Shown here piece after piece: positions 49,993-58,438 of a DNA stretch of 64,000 nt. The stretch is from the NCBI RefSeq assembly GCF_900044055.2, contig NZ_FCOX02000016.1, positions 94,460-158,459 on the forward strand, given 5' to 3'. The translations under genes were made by a program, and so were the position numbers. The notes beneath the pieces are model-generated. The model was given only the letters and a program-made list of their open reading frames with translations, had not been told where the DNA came from and did not search any database. The stretch comes from Caballeronia calidae (GTDB taxonomy: Bacteria > Pseudomonadota > Gammaproteobacteria > Burkholderiales > Burkholderiaceae). Position 1 is the first letter of the stretch. Each line of letters opens with the position of its first letter.

Positions 49993-50169
49993 CCGATGCC
50001 GCGCGCGCCGCGCGACGAATGCGGCGTGCGCTTAAACATCGGGGCTTTCCCTAGCGAAAACAAGCGTTTGGCGTCGATGCCGACGGGCTAGAATCCTTAC
50101 GCGCTCGTAATGGTGAGCGGGCCCATCCGCTCGGCTTCGCGCAACAATAATTATTGGAGACTAAGCAAC

Positions 50170-51486
50170 ATGGCCAGCACCGCCAAACCCATGCCCCGCC
50201 CCGGCGCGGGGGCGCCTTCCGCGTTCGAGGAGGCGACGTATCGAAAGGTCGTCTGGCGGCTCGCGCCGCTTCTGCTCATCTGTTACGTGGTTGCGTATCT
50301 CGACCGCGTGAACGTGGGCTTCGCGAAACTGCAGATGGCCGCCGACCTGCAACTGTCGGACGCCGTGTATGGCTTCGGCGCGGGCATTTTCTTTTTCGGC
50401 TACTTCATCTTCGAGATTCCGTCGAACATGATCCTGCATCGCGTCGGTGCGCGCGTGTGGATCGCGCGGATCATGATCACGTGGGGCATCATTTCCGCTC
50501 TCACGATGTTCATCAGCACGCCGACCATGTTCTACGTGATGCGCTTTCTGCTCGGCGCGGCGGAAGCGGGCTTCTTCCCCGGCATCATTCTTTATCTGAC
50601 GTACTGGTTTCCGGCGCGCCGGCGCGGTCGCATGACGACGCTGTTCATGACGGCCATCGCGCTCTCGGGTCTGATCGGCGGGCCGATCAGCGGCTGGATC
50701 ATGGATGCGTTCCACATGAAGAACGGCTGGCACGGCTGGCAATGGCTGCTGCTGCTCGAAGGCATTCCGTCGATCATCGTCGGCATCGTCGTGTTTCTCA
50801 AGCTCGACGACCGCATCTCGAAGGCTGCGTGGCTCACGCAGGAAGAACGCGAGCTTCTCGAGCGCAATATCGCCGCCGATAATGTCGAGAAGGAAGATCT
50901 GCCGCTCGGGAAGATTCTCTCCAGCCCGAAGGTGTGGCTGATGAGCATCATCTATTTTTCGTTCGTGATGGGGCTTTATGGCGTGAGCTTCTGGCTGCCG
51001 ACCATCATCAAGTCGATGGGCATTTCGGATGCGCTCCATGTCGGCCTGCTTTCCGCGATTCCTTATGGCGCGGCGGTGATCGGCATGTTGTACGCGGCGC
51101 GTAGCGCGGATCGCTCGGGCGAGCGTCGCTGGCATATCGCGATTCCGGCGTTCATCGGGGCGATCGGGCTGGTGATGTCGGTCATCCTGGCGGGCAATAC
51201 GACATTGGCGATGCTCGGCCTCACGCTCGCGACGATGGGTATTCTCACGACGCTGCCGTTGTTCTGGAGTCTGCCGACGGCATTCCTCGCAGGGACCGGC
51301 GCGGCTGCCGGTATCGCGATGATCAATTCGCTCGGCAATCTTGCCGGGTTTTTGAGTCCCTACCTTGTGGGGTGGCTCAAGCAAGCCACCGGGTCCAATG
51401 CCAGCGGCATGTATATGCTCACCGGGTTTCTCGTGCTGGGGGCTTTGCTTGCGTTGAGCGTGCCGGCGAGGATGGTTAATCGTTGA
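50170..51486 (+). CDS. MFS transporter, anion:cation symporter (ACS) family
   Basis: A 438-residue transporter with twelve predicted membrane helices. The N-terminal LICYVVAYLDRVNVGFAKLQ and GAAEAGFFPGIILYLTYWFP are typical of ACS members that import tartrate, phthalate, galactonate or similar acids. Start at 50170 (MASTAKPMPRPG) follows TTGGAGA; the frame is open 60 bp upstream. Together with the ALDH and SDR genes it may form an uptake and oxidation unit. Repeat element A starts about 25 bp after its stop. Confidence 0.88.
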   Translation: MASTAKPMPRPGAGAPSAFEEATYRKVVWRLAPLLLICYVVAYLDRVNVGFAKLQMAADLQLSDAVYGFGAGIFFFGYFIFEIPSNMILHRVGARVWIARIMITWGIISALTMFISTPTMFYVMRFLLGAAEAGFFPGIILYLTYWFPARRRGRMTTLFMTAIALSGLIGGPISGWIMDAFHMKNGWHGWQWLLLLEGIPSIIVGIVVFLKLDDRISKAAWLTQEERELLERNIAADNVEKEDLPLGKILSSPKVWLMSIIYFSFVMGLYGVSFWLPTIIKSMGISDALHVGLLSAIPYGAAVIGMLYAARSADRSGERRWHIAIPAFIGAIGLVMSVILAGNTTLAMLGLTLATMGILTTLPLFWSLPTAFLAGTGAAAGIAMINSLGNLAGFLSPYLVGWLKQATGSNASGMYMLTGFLVLGALLALSVPARMVNR

Positions 51487-51651
51487 GGGGTTTGTTGTTG
51501 GGGGCGGTGTGCTTGGGCTTTCGTGAAATCCTGATTTCGCGTCGGTCTGTTGGTACCTGCCCCTGTGCGGGGCGGCAGTCGCTTTCTTTGCTGCTCCTCA
51601 CTTTGCGTTGGGCTTCTATGGAACTTGTGTTCGCGTCGGTTTATTAGCGTT

Positions 51652-51721
51652 GCCCCTGTGCGGGGCGGCAGTCACTTTCTTTGCTGCTGCAAAGAAAGTA
51701 ACCAAAGAAACAGCTATCCCC
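51652..51721 (+). repeat. Double-hairpin core repeat, copy 1
   Basis: A 70-bp core from GCCCCTGTGCGGGGC through the second hairpin to AACAGCTATCCCC. Full copies also occur at 52144-52213 (minus), 57719-57788 (plus) and 58211-58280 (minus). Truncated copies covering the first hairpin and half of the second are at 51559-51595 (plus) and 58337-58373 (minus). Confidence 0.92.
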
Positions 51722-52143
51722 ATCCAAAGTACTTCAAGCCGGCCCCGGCACAGAAGCACTCTCGTGGTCCGGCAGTAGCGAGTGCCCTCATAGGTCTAAT
51801 CGGGCTTGGATCGCGCACGGTCTGTCACCTCGCACCACTCAACTGACTGGTAAGGCGCCAAATAGCTCCAGCCCGCTTCGCGGCCGACCGGTCCATCGGG
51901 TCGGCACACACTTCCTTGCTAACGCTTCTATCTCACTGCATTCGCCGCAGGTTGGTTTCCCTTACGTACCCTTCGGCAGCGCGTAGCGCTGTGCCGGAGC
52001 TATTTTGTGCTGAACCGGCGCGCCAAAACAACTAGCTTGTCAGACCGTGCGCGGTCCAAGCCGCGTTAGACCTTTGAGGGCACTCGCTACTGCCGGACCA
52101 CTTGCGAAGTTCTGTGCCGCGGCCGGCATGAAGTGCTTAGGCT

Positions 52144-52213
52144 GGGGATAGCTGTTTCTTTGGTTACTTTCTTTGCAGCAGCAAAGAAAGTGACTGCCGC
52201 CCCGCACAGGGGC
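52144..52213 (-). repeat. Double-hairpin core repeat, copy 2
   Basis: Opposite-orientation full core in the right arm of element A, next to the urtA upstream region. Confidence 0.92.
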
Positions 52214-52420
52214 AGTGCAAATAGACCGACACGAAAACAGGAAGTCCATAGAAGCACAAGCAAAGCAAAGTGAAGCAAAAAACAAAAACATAAAACAAAG
52301 CAAACCCGCACCGCGACGATGCACTCGCGCAAGAACATGCACCAAAACCCCGCCCAACCCCAACCTCGCAATTAGCAAAAACCTCCCGCAAACCCTTGCA
52401 AAAAGGGCATTTCATAAAGA

Positions 52421-52437
52421 TTGGCATAACCCTTGCA
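52421..52437 (+). promoter_or_regulatory. Sigma-54 (-24/-12) promoter of urtA
   Basis: TTGGCATAACCCTTGCAG has GG and GC separated by exactly 10 bp, as sigma-54 promoters need, about 60 bp before the urtA start. Two TGCAC half-sites at 52320 and 52338, roughly 80-100 bp upstream, may belong to an NtrC-type activator site. The stretch 52263-52420 is otherwise an A-rich non-coding leader. Confidence 0.75.
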
Positions 52438-52496
52438 GAACGAACCGAGCAATCGTCATTGCTCAAACAAACACATCGGCAAGGGGAACACTCATC

Positions 52497-53804
52497 ATGA
52501 AACGACGCAGTCTGCTGAAGTTCGGCTCCATGTCGGGCGCACTCGCCCTCGCGGGTCAGCTTCCGATCACGAAAGCCCAAGCCGCCGATACGGGTCCGAT
52601 CAAGGTCGGCATCCTGCATTCGCTGTCCGGCACGATGGCGATCTCCGAGACCTCGCTGAAAGACACGGCGCTCATGACCATCGCCGATATCAACAAGAGC
52701 GGCGGCGTGATGGGCCGGCAGATTCAACCCGTCGTCGTCGATCCGGCCTCGAACTGGCCGCTATTCGCCGAGAAGGCGCGCCAGCTTCTCACGCAAGACA
52801 AGTGCGCCGTCGTATTCGGCTGCTGGACCTCGGTGTCGCGCAAGTCCGTGCTGCCAGTTTTCGAGGAACTCAACGGCCTGCTCTTCTACCCCGTGCAATA
52901 CGAAGGCGAAGAGATGTCGCGCAACGTGTTCTATACCGGCGCTGCGCCGAATCAACAGGCGATCCCCGCCGTCGAATATCTGATGGGCGCGGAAGGCGGC
53001 AACGCAAAGCGCTTCTTCCTGCTCGGCACCGACTACGTGTACCCGCGCACGACCAACAAGATCCTGCGCGCGTTCCTCCATTCCAAGGGGGTCAAGGATG
53101 CGGACATTCAAGAGGTCTACACACCATTCGGACATAGCGACTATCAAACCATCGTCGCGAACATCAAGACCTTTGCCCAAGGGGGAAAGACGACCGTCAT
53201 CTCTACGATCAACGGCGATTCGAACGTACCGTTCTACAAGGAGCTCGGCAACCAGGGCCTGAAAGCGACCGACGTGCCCGTCGTCGCGTTCTCGGTCGGT
53301 GAGGAAGAGCTGCGCGGCATCGATACGAAGCCGCTCGTCGGCCACCTCGCCGCATGGAACTACTTCATGTCGGTGAAGAACACGAACAACTCGAAGTTCG
53401 AAAAGCAGTTCTTCGAATACGCAAAGGCGCAGAACCTCCCCGGCGGCGACAAGCGCGTGACGAACGATCCGATGGAAGCCACCTTCGTCGGCATCCACAT
53501 GTGGAAGCAGGCCGTCGAAAAAGCAAAGAGCGCCGATGTCGACAAGGTCCGCACCGCGATGGTCGGCCAGACCTTCGCCGCGCCTTCCGGCTTCACGCTG
53601 ACGATGGACGGCAACCACCATCTGCACAAGCCGGTGATGATCGGCGAGATTCGCGGCGACGGCCAGTTCAACGTCGTGTGGAAGACCAAGACCGCGATCC
53701 GCGCGCAGCCGTGGAGCCCGTATATCGCGGGCAATCAGGGCAAGCCGGATATCGTGACCTCGATTCCGTCGTTCCTGCGTCGTCAGCGCGTGCGCGTCGC
53801 GTGA
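52497..53804 (+). CDS. urtA: Urea ABC transporter, substrate-binding protein
   Basis: A 435-residue periplasmic binding protein. The N-terminus KRRSLLKFG followed by a hydrophobic stretch and AQAADT looks like a twin-arginine-type signal. The mature part IKVGILHSLSGTMAISETSL and the segment FYPVQYEGEEMSRNVFYTGA are typical of UrtA. The start at 52497 is fixed by the signal sequence; the frame is open upstream into element A. It captures urea for the UrtBCDE transporter and begins a nitrogen-regulated operon under the sigma-54 promoter. Confidence 0.95.
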   Translation: MKRRSLLKFGSMSGALALAGQLPITKAQAADTGPIKVGILHSLSGTMAISETSLKDTALMTIADINKSGGVMGRQIQPVVVDPASNWPLFAEKARQLLTQDKCAVVFGCWTSVSRKSVLPVFEELNGLLFYPVQYEGEEMSRNVFYTGAAPNQQAIPAVEYLMGAEGGNAKRFFLLGTDYVYPRTTNKILRAFLHSKGVKDADIQEVYTPFGHSDYQTIVANIKTFAQGGKTTVISTINGDSNVPFYKELGNQGLKATDVPVVAFSVGEEELRGIDTKPLVGHLAAWNYFMSVKNTNNSKFEKQFFEYAKAQNLPGGDKRVTNDPMEATFVGIHMWKQAVEKAKSADVDKVRTAMVGQTFAAPSGFTLTMDGNHHLHKPVMIGEIRGDGQFNVVWKTKTAIRAQPWSPYIAGNQGKPDIVTSIPSFLRRQRVRVA

Positions 53805-53894
53805 TGCTTTGATGGTTTGAAGCGGTGAGGCCGCGCGCTCATTCACATCATGCGTGATGCGTGCGGCCGTTCATGTCTCATCAGAAAGGCCATC

Positions 53895-55499
53895 ATGACC
53901 GGTTCCTTCTTGCGCGTCCTGCTCGCGCTCTTCATCGCGATCGCGCCGTTCAGCGCTCGCGCACTCACGAACGACGATCTCGCCCCGCTCGCCGGCGACG
54001 ACTTCGAAGCCAAATCCGCCGCCATCGACAAGCTCATCTCGAATGCCGATGCGCCGTCCGTTGCCGTGCTCAACGCATTGTCCGATGGCTCGCTCGTCGC
54101 GACTGACAATGGCCGCGTCTACCTTCAAACCGGCGAAGGCACCAATGATCCGGTGACCGGCAAACCCGTCGAAGCGCCCGATGCGCAGCAGGTCACGCTG
54201 AGCAACATCCTGCGCACGAAAGTGGCGGGCGCGCTGTCGGGCTTGCAGCTCGCCTCGACCGATATTGCGAAGCGCCGCGAAGCCATCGCAGCGTTGTTGA
54301 AAAACCCCGACGCTTCGATGAAGCCGATGATCGATCGCGCACGCGCCATCGAGAAAGACCCCGATTTGAAGAAGCGCCTCGACACGCTCTGGGCGATGAC
54401 CGCGCTGCACGATCCCGATGTGAACAAACGCATCGAAGCCGCGCAACTCGTCGCCGCGCGGCATGACCTCGACATGTACGAGCTGTTGCGCCCGATCGTC
54501 GCGAAGAAGTCCGACGGCACCTTCAACGAGCCGGACGAACGTGTGCGCGACGCGGCGCAAGATGGCATCCACGCGCTCGATTCGATTCAACGCCGCAGCG
54601 AAATCTTCGGCACGATCTTCGCGGGACTCTCGCTCGGCAGCGTGCTGCTGCTCGCGGCGCTGGGACTTGCGATCACGTATGGCCTGATCGGCGTCATCAA
54701 CATGGCGCACGGGGAGTTCCTGATGATCGGCGCATATGCGACCTACGTCGTGCAGAACCTCGTGCAGCATTACGCGCCCGCCGCGTTCAACTGGTATCCG
54801 CTGTTCGCCGTGCCCGCGTCGTTCATCGCGGCGGCGCTGGTCGGCATCGTATTGGAAAGGCTCGTACTGAAGCATCTCTATGGACGTCCGCTCGAAACGC
54901 TGCTGACGACCTTCGGCATCAGCCTGATCCTCATTCAGGCGACGCGCACGCTCTTCGGCGCGCAAAACGTGCAGGTGACCAATCCCTCGTGGATGAGCGG
55001 CGGCGTCGCCGTGATGCAGAACCTGATCCTGCCGTACAACCGACTGACGATCCTCGCGTTCTCGCTCGCGGTTGTGGCGATCGCGTGGGGCGTGCTCACG
55101 AAGACGCGCCTCGGCCTCTTCGTGCGCGCGGTGACGCAGAACCGCCGCATGGCCGCGTGCGTCGGCGTGAAGACCGCGCGTGTCGATTCGTATGCGTTCG
55201 CGTTCGGCGCGGGCATCGCGGGACTCGGCGGCTGCGCGCTTTCGCAGATCGGCAACGTCGGTCCGGATCTCGGGCAGAGCTACATCATCGATTCGTTCAT
55301 GGCGGTGGTGCTGGGCGGCGTCGGTCAGCTTGCCGGCACCGTGATCGGCGGCTTCGGGCTCGGGCTCGTCAGCAAGGCGGTCGAGCCGTTCTGGGGCGCG
55401 GTGCTCGCGAAGATCGCGGTGCTCGTGCTCATCGTGTTGTTCATCCAGAAGCGTCCGCAGGGCATGTTCGCCCTGAAGGGCCGCAGCGCGGAGGCTTGA
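53895..55499 (+). CDS. urtB: Urea ABC transporter, permease UrtB
   Basis: A 534-residue LivH-type permease. Unusually for the wider family but normal for UrtB, a signal peptide (about 1-24, ending SARA) and a helical periplasmic domain of some 220 residues precede the membrane part, which starts near FAGLSLGSVLLLAALGLAIT. The start at 53895 is 90 bp after urtA. A single G separates its TGA from the urtC start codon, indicating coupling. Confidence 0.94.
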   Translation: MTGSFLRVLLALFIAIAPFSARALTNDDLAPLAGDDFEAKSAAIDKLISNADAPSVAVLNALSDGSLVATDNGRVYLQTGEGTNDPVTGKPVEAPDAQQVTLSNILRTKVAGALSGLQLASTDIAKRREAIAALLKNPDASMKPMIDRARAIEKDPDLKKRLDTLWAMTALHDPDVNKRIEAAQLVAARHDLDMYELLRPIVAKKSDGTFNEPDERVRDAAQDGIHALDSIQRRSEIFGTIFAGLSLGSVLLLAALGLAITYGLIGVINMAHGEFLMIGAYATYVVQNLVQHYAPAAFNWYPLFAVPASFIAAALVGIVLERLVLKHLYGRPLETLLTTFGISLILIQATRTLFGAQNVQVTNPSWMSGGVAVMQNLILPYNRLTILAFSLAVVAIAWGVLTKTRLGLFVRAVTQNRRMAACVGVKTARVDSYAFAFGAGIAGLGGCALSQIGNVGPDLGQSYIIDSFMAVVLGGVGQLAGTVIGGFGLGLVSKAVEPFWGAVLAKIAVLVLIVLFIQKRPQGMFALKGRSAEA

Positions 55500-55500
55500 G

Positions 55501-56694
55501 ATGACCGCCTCGACCAATATCGCCGCCAATCTCGACGTCGCGCCGCAGCCCGACTCGAACGCCGCGCGCGCGGGCTTCGCACTCGGCTTGCCGCCGCGCG
55601 CCGCACTTCTGCCCCGCAATGGCTGGATCGCGTTGATCGCGCTCATCATCGCGATGGGCGTCTTCGTGCCGGTCAGCGCGCTCGTGCTGCCGGAAACGAG
55701 CACGTTTCACTTGTCGGCTTACGCGATGACGCTCGTCGGCAAGCTCATGTGCTACGCGATCGGCGCCCTCGCACTCGATCTCGTATGGGGCTACTGCGGC
55801 ATCCTGAGCCTCGGCCACGCGCTTTTCTTCGCGCTCGGCGGCTACGCGATGGGCATGTACCTGATGCGCTCGATCGGCCGCGAAGGCGTGTACAAGAGCG
55901 ATCTGCCCGACTTCATGGTGTTTCTCGACTGGCACAAGCTGCCGTGGTACTGGGAAGGCACCGAGCATCTCTGGGTTGCGTTGCTGCTCGTCGTGCTCGT
56001 GCCCGGCGTGCTCGCGTGGGTGTTCGGCTTCTTCACGTTCCGCTCGCGCGTGAAGGGCGTGTATCTGTCGATCATCACGCAGGCGATGACCTTCGCCGCG
56101 ATGCTGCTCTTCTATCGCAACGAAACGGGCTTCGGCGGCAATAACGGCTTCACCGATTTCAAGCGCATCGCGGGCTTTCCGATCACGCATCCCGGCACGC
56201 GCACGGCATTGTTCCTCATCACGTTCGCGGTGCTCGTGCTCGCGTTTCTCGCGGCGCGCTGGATCGTCACGTCGAAGCTCGGGCGCGTCGTCACCGGCGT
56301 GCGCGATGGCGAAGCGCGTCTCATGTTCCTCGGCTACAGCCCGCTCGCATACAAGCTCTTCATCTGGACCGTGTCGGCGGTGTTGTGCGGCATCGCGGGC
56401 GCGTTGTATGTGCCGCAGGTCGGCATCATCAATCCGAGCGAGATGTCGCCCGCGAACTCGATCGAGATGGCGATCTGGGTGGCCGTCGGCGGACGCGGCA
56501 CCTTGATCGGGCCGATCGTCGGCGCGTTCGCGGTGAACGGCGCGAAGAGCTTTTTCACGGCGTATTTCGCGGAATACTGGCTGTTCTTCCTCGGCCTCAT
56601 CTTCACGCTCGTGCCCTTGCTTCTGCCGAACGGCATCATGGGCCTCATCGAACTCGCGCGTCGCAAGAAGACCGCAGGAGATTGCGCAGAATGA
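55501..56694 (+). CDS. urtC: Urea ABC transporter, permease UrtC
   Basis: A 397-residue LivM-type permease with about ten membrane helices; GYCGILSLGHALFFALGGYA and GVRDGEARLMFLGYSPLAYK are family segments. It pairs with UrtB to form the urea channel. Its stop overlaps the urtD start by 4 bp (ATGA). Confidence 0.95.
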   Translation: MTASTNIAANLDVAPQPDSNAARAGFALGLPPRAALLPRNGWIALIALIIAMGVFVPVSALVLPETSTFHLSAYAMTLVGKLMCYAIGALALDLVWGYCGILSLGHALFFALGGYAMGMYLMRSIGREGVYKSDLPDFMVFLDWHKLPWYWEGTEHLWVALLLVVLVPGVLAWVFGFFTFRSRVKGVYLSIITQAMTFAAMLLFYRNETGFGGNNGFTDFKRIAGFPITHPGTRTALFLITFAVLVLAFLAARWIVTSKLGRVVTGVRDGEARLMFLGYSPLAYKLFIWTVSAVLCGIAGALYVPQVGIINPSEMSPANSIEMAIWVAVGGRGTLIGPIVGAFAVNGAKSFFTAYFAEYWLFFLGLIFTLVPLLLPNGIMGLIELARRKKTAGDCAE

Positions 56695-57560
56695 CCGCAC
56701 ATCATGCATTGATCGTCGATCTGCCGCCGATTCCGTCTGCCGAGGAGCACACCAATCTCAACGGCGTCGCCGGCCTGGGACATGTGCTCGCGCCCGGCGA
56801 GATCGACATGTCGCACGGCACGATTCTCTATCTCGAGGACGTGACCGTGAGCTTCGATGGCTTTCGTGCGTTGAACAAGCTGACGCTGTCGATCGACGTG
56901 GGCGAACTGCGTTGCGTGATCGGCCCGAACGGCGCGGGCAAGACGACGATGATGGATGTCATCACGGGCAAGACGCGCCCCGATGGCGGCAAGGTGTTTC
57001 TCGGTCAGACGCTGGATCTCGCGCGCATGTCGGAGCCGGTGATCGCGCGCACGGGCATCGGCCGAAAGTTTCAGAAGCCGACCGTGTTCGAGAATCATCC
57101 CGTGTGGGAGAACCTCGAACTCGCGATGAAGACGGACAAGCGCTGGTTTGCCTCGTTGCGTGCGCGGCTGGATCGTCAGGCGCAGCTTCGCATCGAGGAG
57201 ATATTGGAGTTGATTCGCCTGCAGCACCAGGCGACGCGGCTTGCCGGAGAGCTGTCGCATGGACAGAAGCAGCGGCTCGAAATCGGCATGTTGTTGATGC
57301 AGCAGCCCGCGCTGCTTTTGCTCGACGAACCCGCCGCCGGGATGACCGATCACGAGACCATGGAGCTTGCTGAACTTTTGAATAAGCTGCGTGGCTCGTG
57401 TTCGATGATGGTCGTGGAGCATGATATGGAGTTTGTTGCCGCGTTGGCTGGCGATAGCGGCAAGGTTACGGTGATGGCTGAAGGCAGCGTGCTCGCCGAA
57501 GGGACGCTTGATGGCGTCAAGCGGGACGACGCGGTTATTGAGTCTTATCTGGGGCGGTGA
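56691..57560 (+). CDS. urtD: Urea ABC transporter, ATP-binding protein UrtD
   Basis: A 289-residue LivG-type ATPase with Walker A IGPNGAGKTTMMDVI, signature LSHGQKQRLEIGMLLM, and Walker B LLLLDEPAAGMT. An N-terminal extension of about 45 residues precedes the ABC fold. It ends 10 bp before repeat element B, which separates it from its partner urtE; in the usual operon urtE follows closely. Confidence 0.95.
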   Translation: MTAHHALIVDLPPIPSAEEHTNLNGVAGLGHVLAPGEIDMSHGTILYLEDVTVSFDGFRALNKLTLSIDVGELRCVIGPNGAGKTTMMDVITGKTRPDGGKVFLGQTLDLARMSEPVIARTGIGRKFQKPTVFENHPVWENLELAMKTDKRWFASLRARLDRQAQLRIEEILELIRLQHQATRLAGELSHGQKQRLEIGMLLMQQPALLLLDEPAAGMTDHETMELAELLNKLRGSCSMMVVEHDMEFVAALAGDSGKVTVMAEGSVLAEGTLDGVKRDDAVIESYLGR

Positions 57561-57582
57561 AGGTTTCGTTCGCTTGGGCTTT

Positions 57583-57710
57583 CGTGGAATCCTGTTTTCG
57601 TGTCGGTCTACTGTTTTTTTTTGCTTCCGCTGACGTGGAATCCTGTTTTCGTGTCGGTCTACTGTTTTTTTGCTTCCGCTGACGTGGAATCCTGTTTTCG
57701 TGTCGGTCTA
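57583..57710 (+). repeat. Tandem repeat, about 2.5 units of 50-51 bp
   Basis: Units begin at 57583, 57634 and 57684 with CGTGGAATCCTGTTTTCGTG, continue into a T-run, and end TTGCTTCCGCTGA. The units differ mainly in T-run length. They are copies of the outer end of element B. Confidence 0.9.
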
Positions 57711-57718
57711 TTGGCACT

Positions 57719-57788
57719 GCCCCTGTGCGGGGCGGCAGTCACTTTCTTTGCTGCTGCAAAGAAAGTAACCAAAGAAACAGCTATCCCC
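57719..57788 (+). repeat. Double-hairpin core repeat, copy 3
   Basis: Full core in the left arm of element B, almost identical to the core at 51652-51721. Confidence 0.92.
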
Positions 57789-58210
57789 AGCCTAAGCACT
57801 TCAAGCCGGCCGCGGCACAGAAGATTGCACGTGGTCCGGCAGTAGCGAGTGCCCTCATAGGCCTAACCGGGCGTGGACCGCGCACGGTCTGACAAGCTAG
57901 AAGTTATTGCGCGCTGGTTCAGCACCAAATAGCTCCGGCACAGCGCTACGCGCTGCCGAAGGGTATGCAAGGGAAACCAACGGAAGGCAAATGCGGTGAG
58001 ATGGAAGGATTAGCAAAGAAGCACACGCATCCCCGATGAACCGATCGGCCGCGCAGCGGGCCGGAGCTATTTGGCGCCTTACCAGTCAGTTGAGTGGTGC
58101 GAGGTGACAGACCGTGCGCGATCCAAGCCCGATTAGACCTATGAGGGCACTCGCTACTGCCGGACCACGAACGATCTTCTGTGCCGGGGCCGGTGTGAAG
58201 TACTTTGGAT

Positions 58211-58280
58211 GGGGATAGCTGTTTCTTTGGTTACTTTCTTTGCAGCAGCAAAGAAAGTGACTGCCGCCCCGCATAGGGGC
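58211..58280 (-). repeat. Double-hairpin core repeat, copy 4
   Basis: Full core in the right arm of element B, opposite orientation, with one substitution in the first hairpin loop region (GCATAGGGGC side). Confidence 0.92.
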
Positions 58281-58438
58281 AACGCTAATAAACCGACGCG
58301 AACACAAGTTCCATAGAAGCCCAACACAAAGTGAGGAGCAGCAAAGAAAGCGACTGCCGCCCCGCACAGGGGCAGGTGCCAATAGACCGACGCGAAAACA
58401 GGAAGTCCACAGAAGCCCAACCCGAGCGCAAAAAAGAA

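Larger units (their letters stand above)
51511..52262. repeat. Composite inverted-repeat element, copy A
   Basis: About 750 bp with no gene of its own. It is an imperfect palindrome: two arms of roughly 200-300 bp in opposite orientation around a centre of about 150 bp (near 51870-52010). Each arm carries a core of two hairpins: GCCCC-N5-GGGGC, then ACTTTCTTTGC / GCAAAGAAAGT with a TGCT loop. The full-length reverse complement matches copy B at 57571-58425; over 51541-51870 I counted few differences (about 97% identity by eye), with the centre diverging more. It lies between the MFS gene and urtA. Small open frames in it are arm sequence, not genes. Confidence 0.9.
57571..58425. repeat. Composite inverted-repeat element, copy B
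   Basis: About 855 bp, inverted relative to copy A and matching its reverse complement along the whole length. It occupies the whole urtD-urtE gap. The left arm starts with a 50-bp tandem repeat (57583-57710) lacking in A; the right arm ends 14 bp before the urtE start. Central part about 57900-58080. No gene; small open frames are arm sequence. Confidence 0.9.

Noticed and set aside
51550..51846. Small open frame giving a Cys-rich peptide (FLCCCKESNQRNSYP), also found in the other repeat arms
   Set aside because: Similar frames appear in each arm in both orientations and differ in start and end. They arise from the hairpin core repeat, have no proper ribosome-binding site, and do not look like protein-coding evolution.
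57583..57710. CRISPR-like array
   Set aside because: Units are head-to-tail copies with no unique spacers, only about 2.5 of them, and no cas genes are near.
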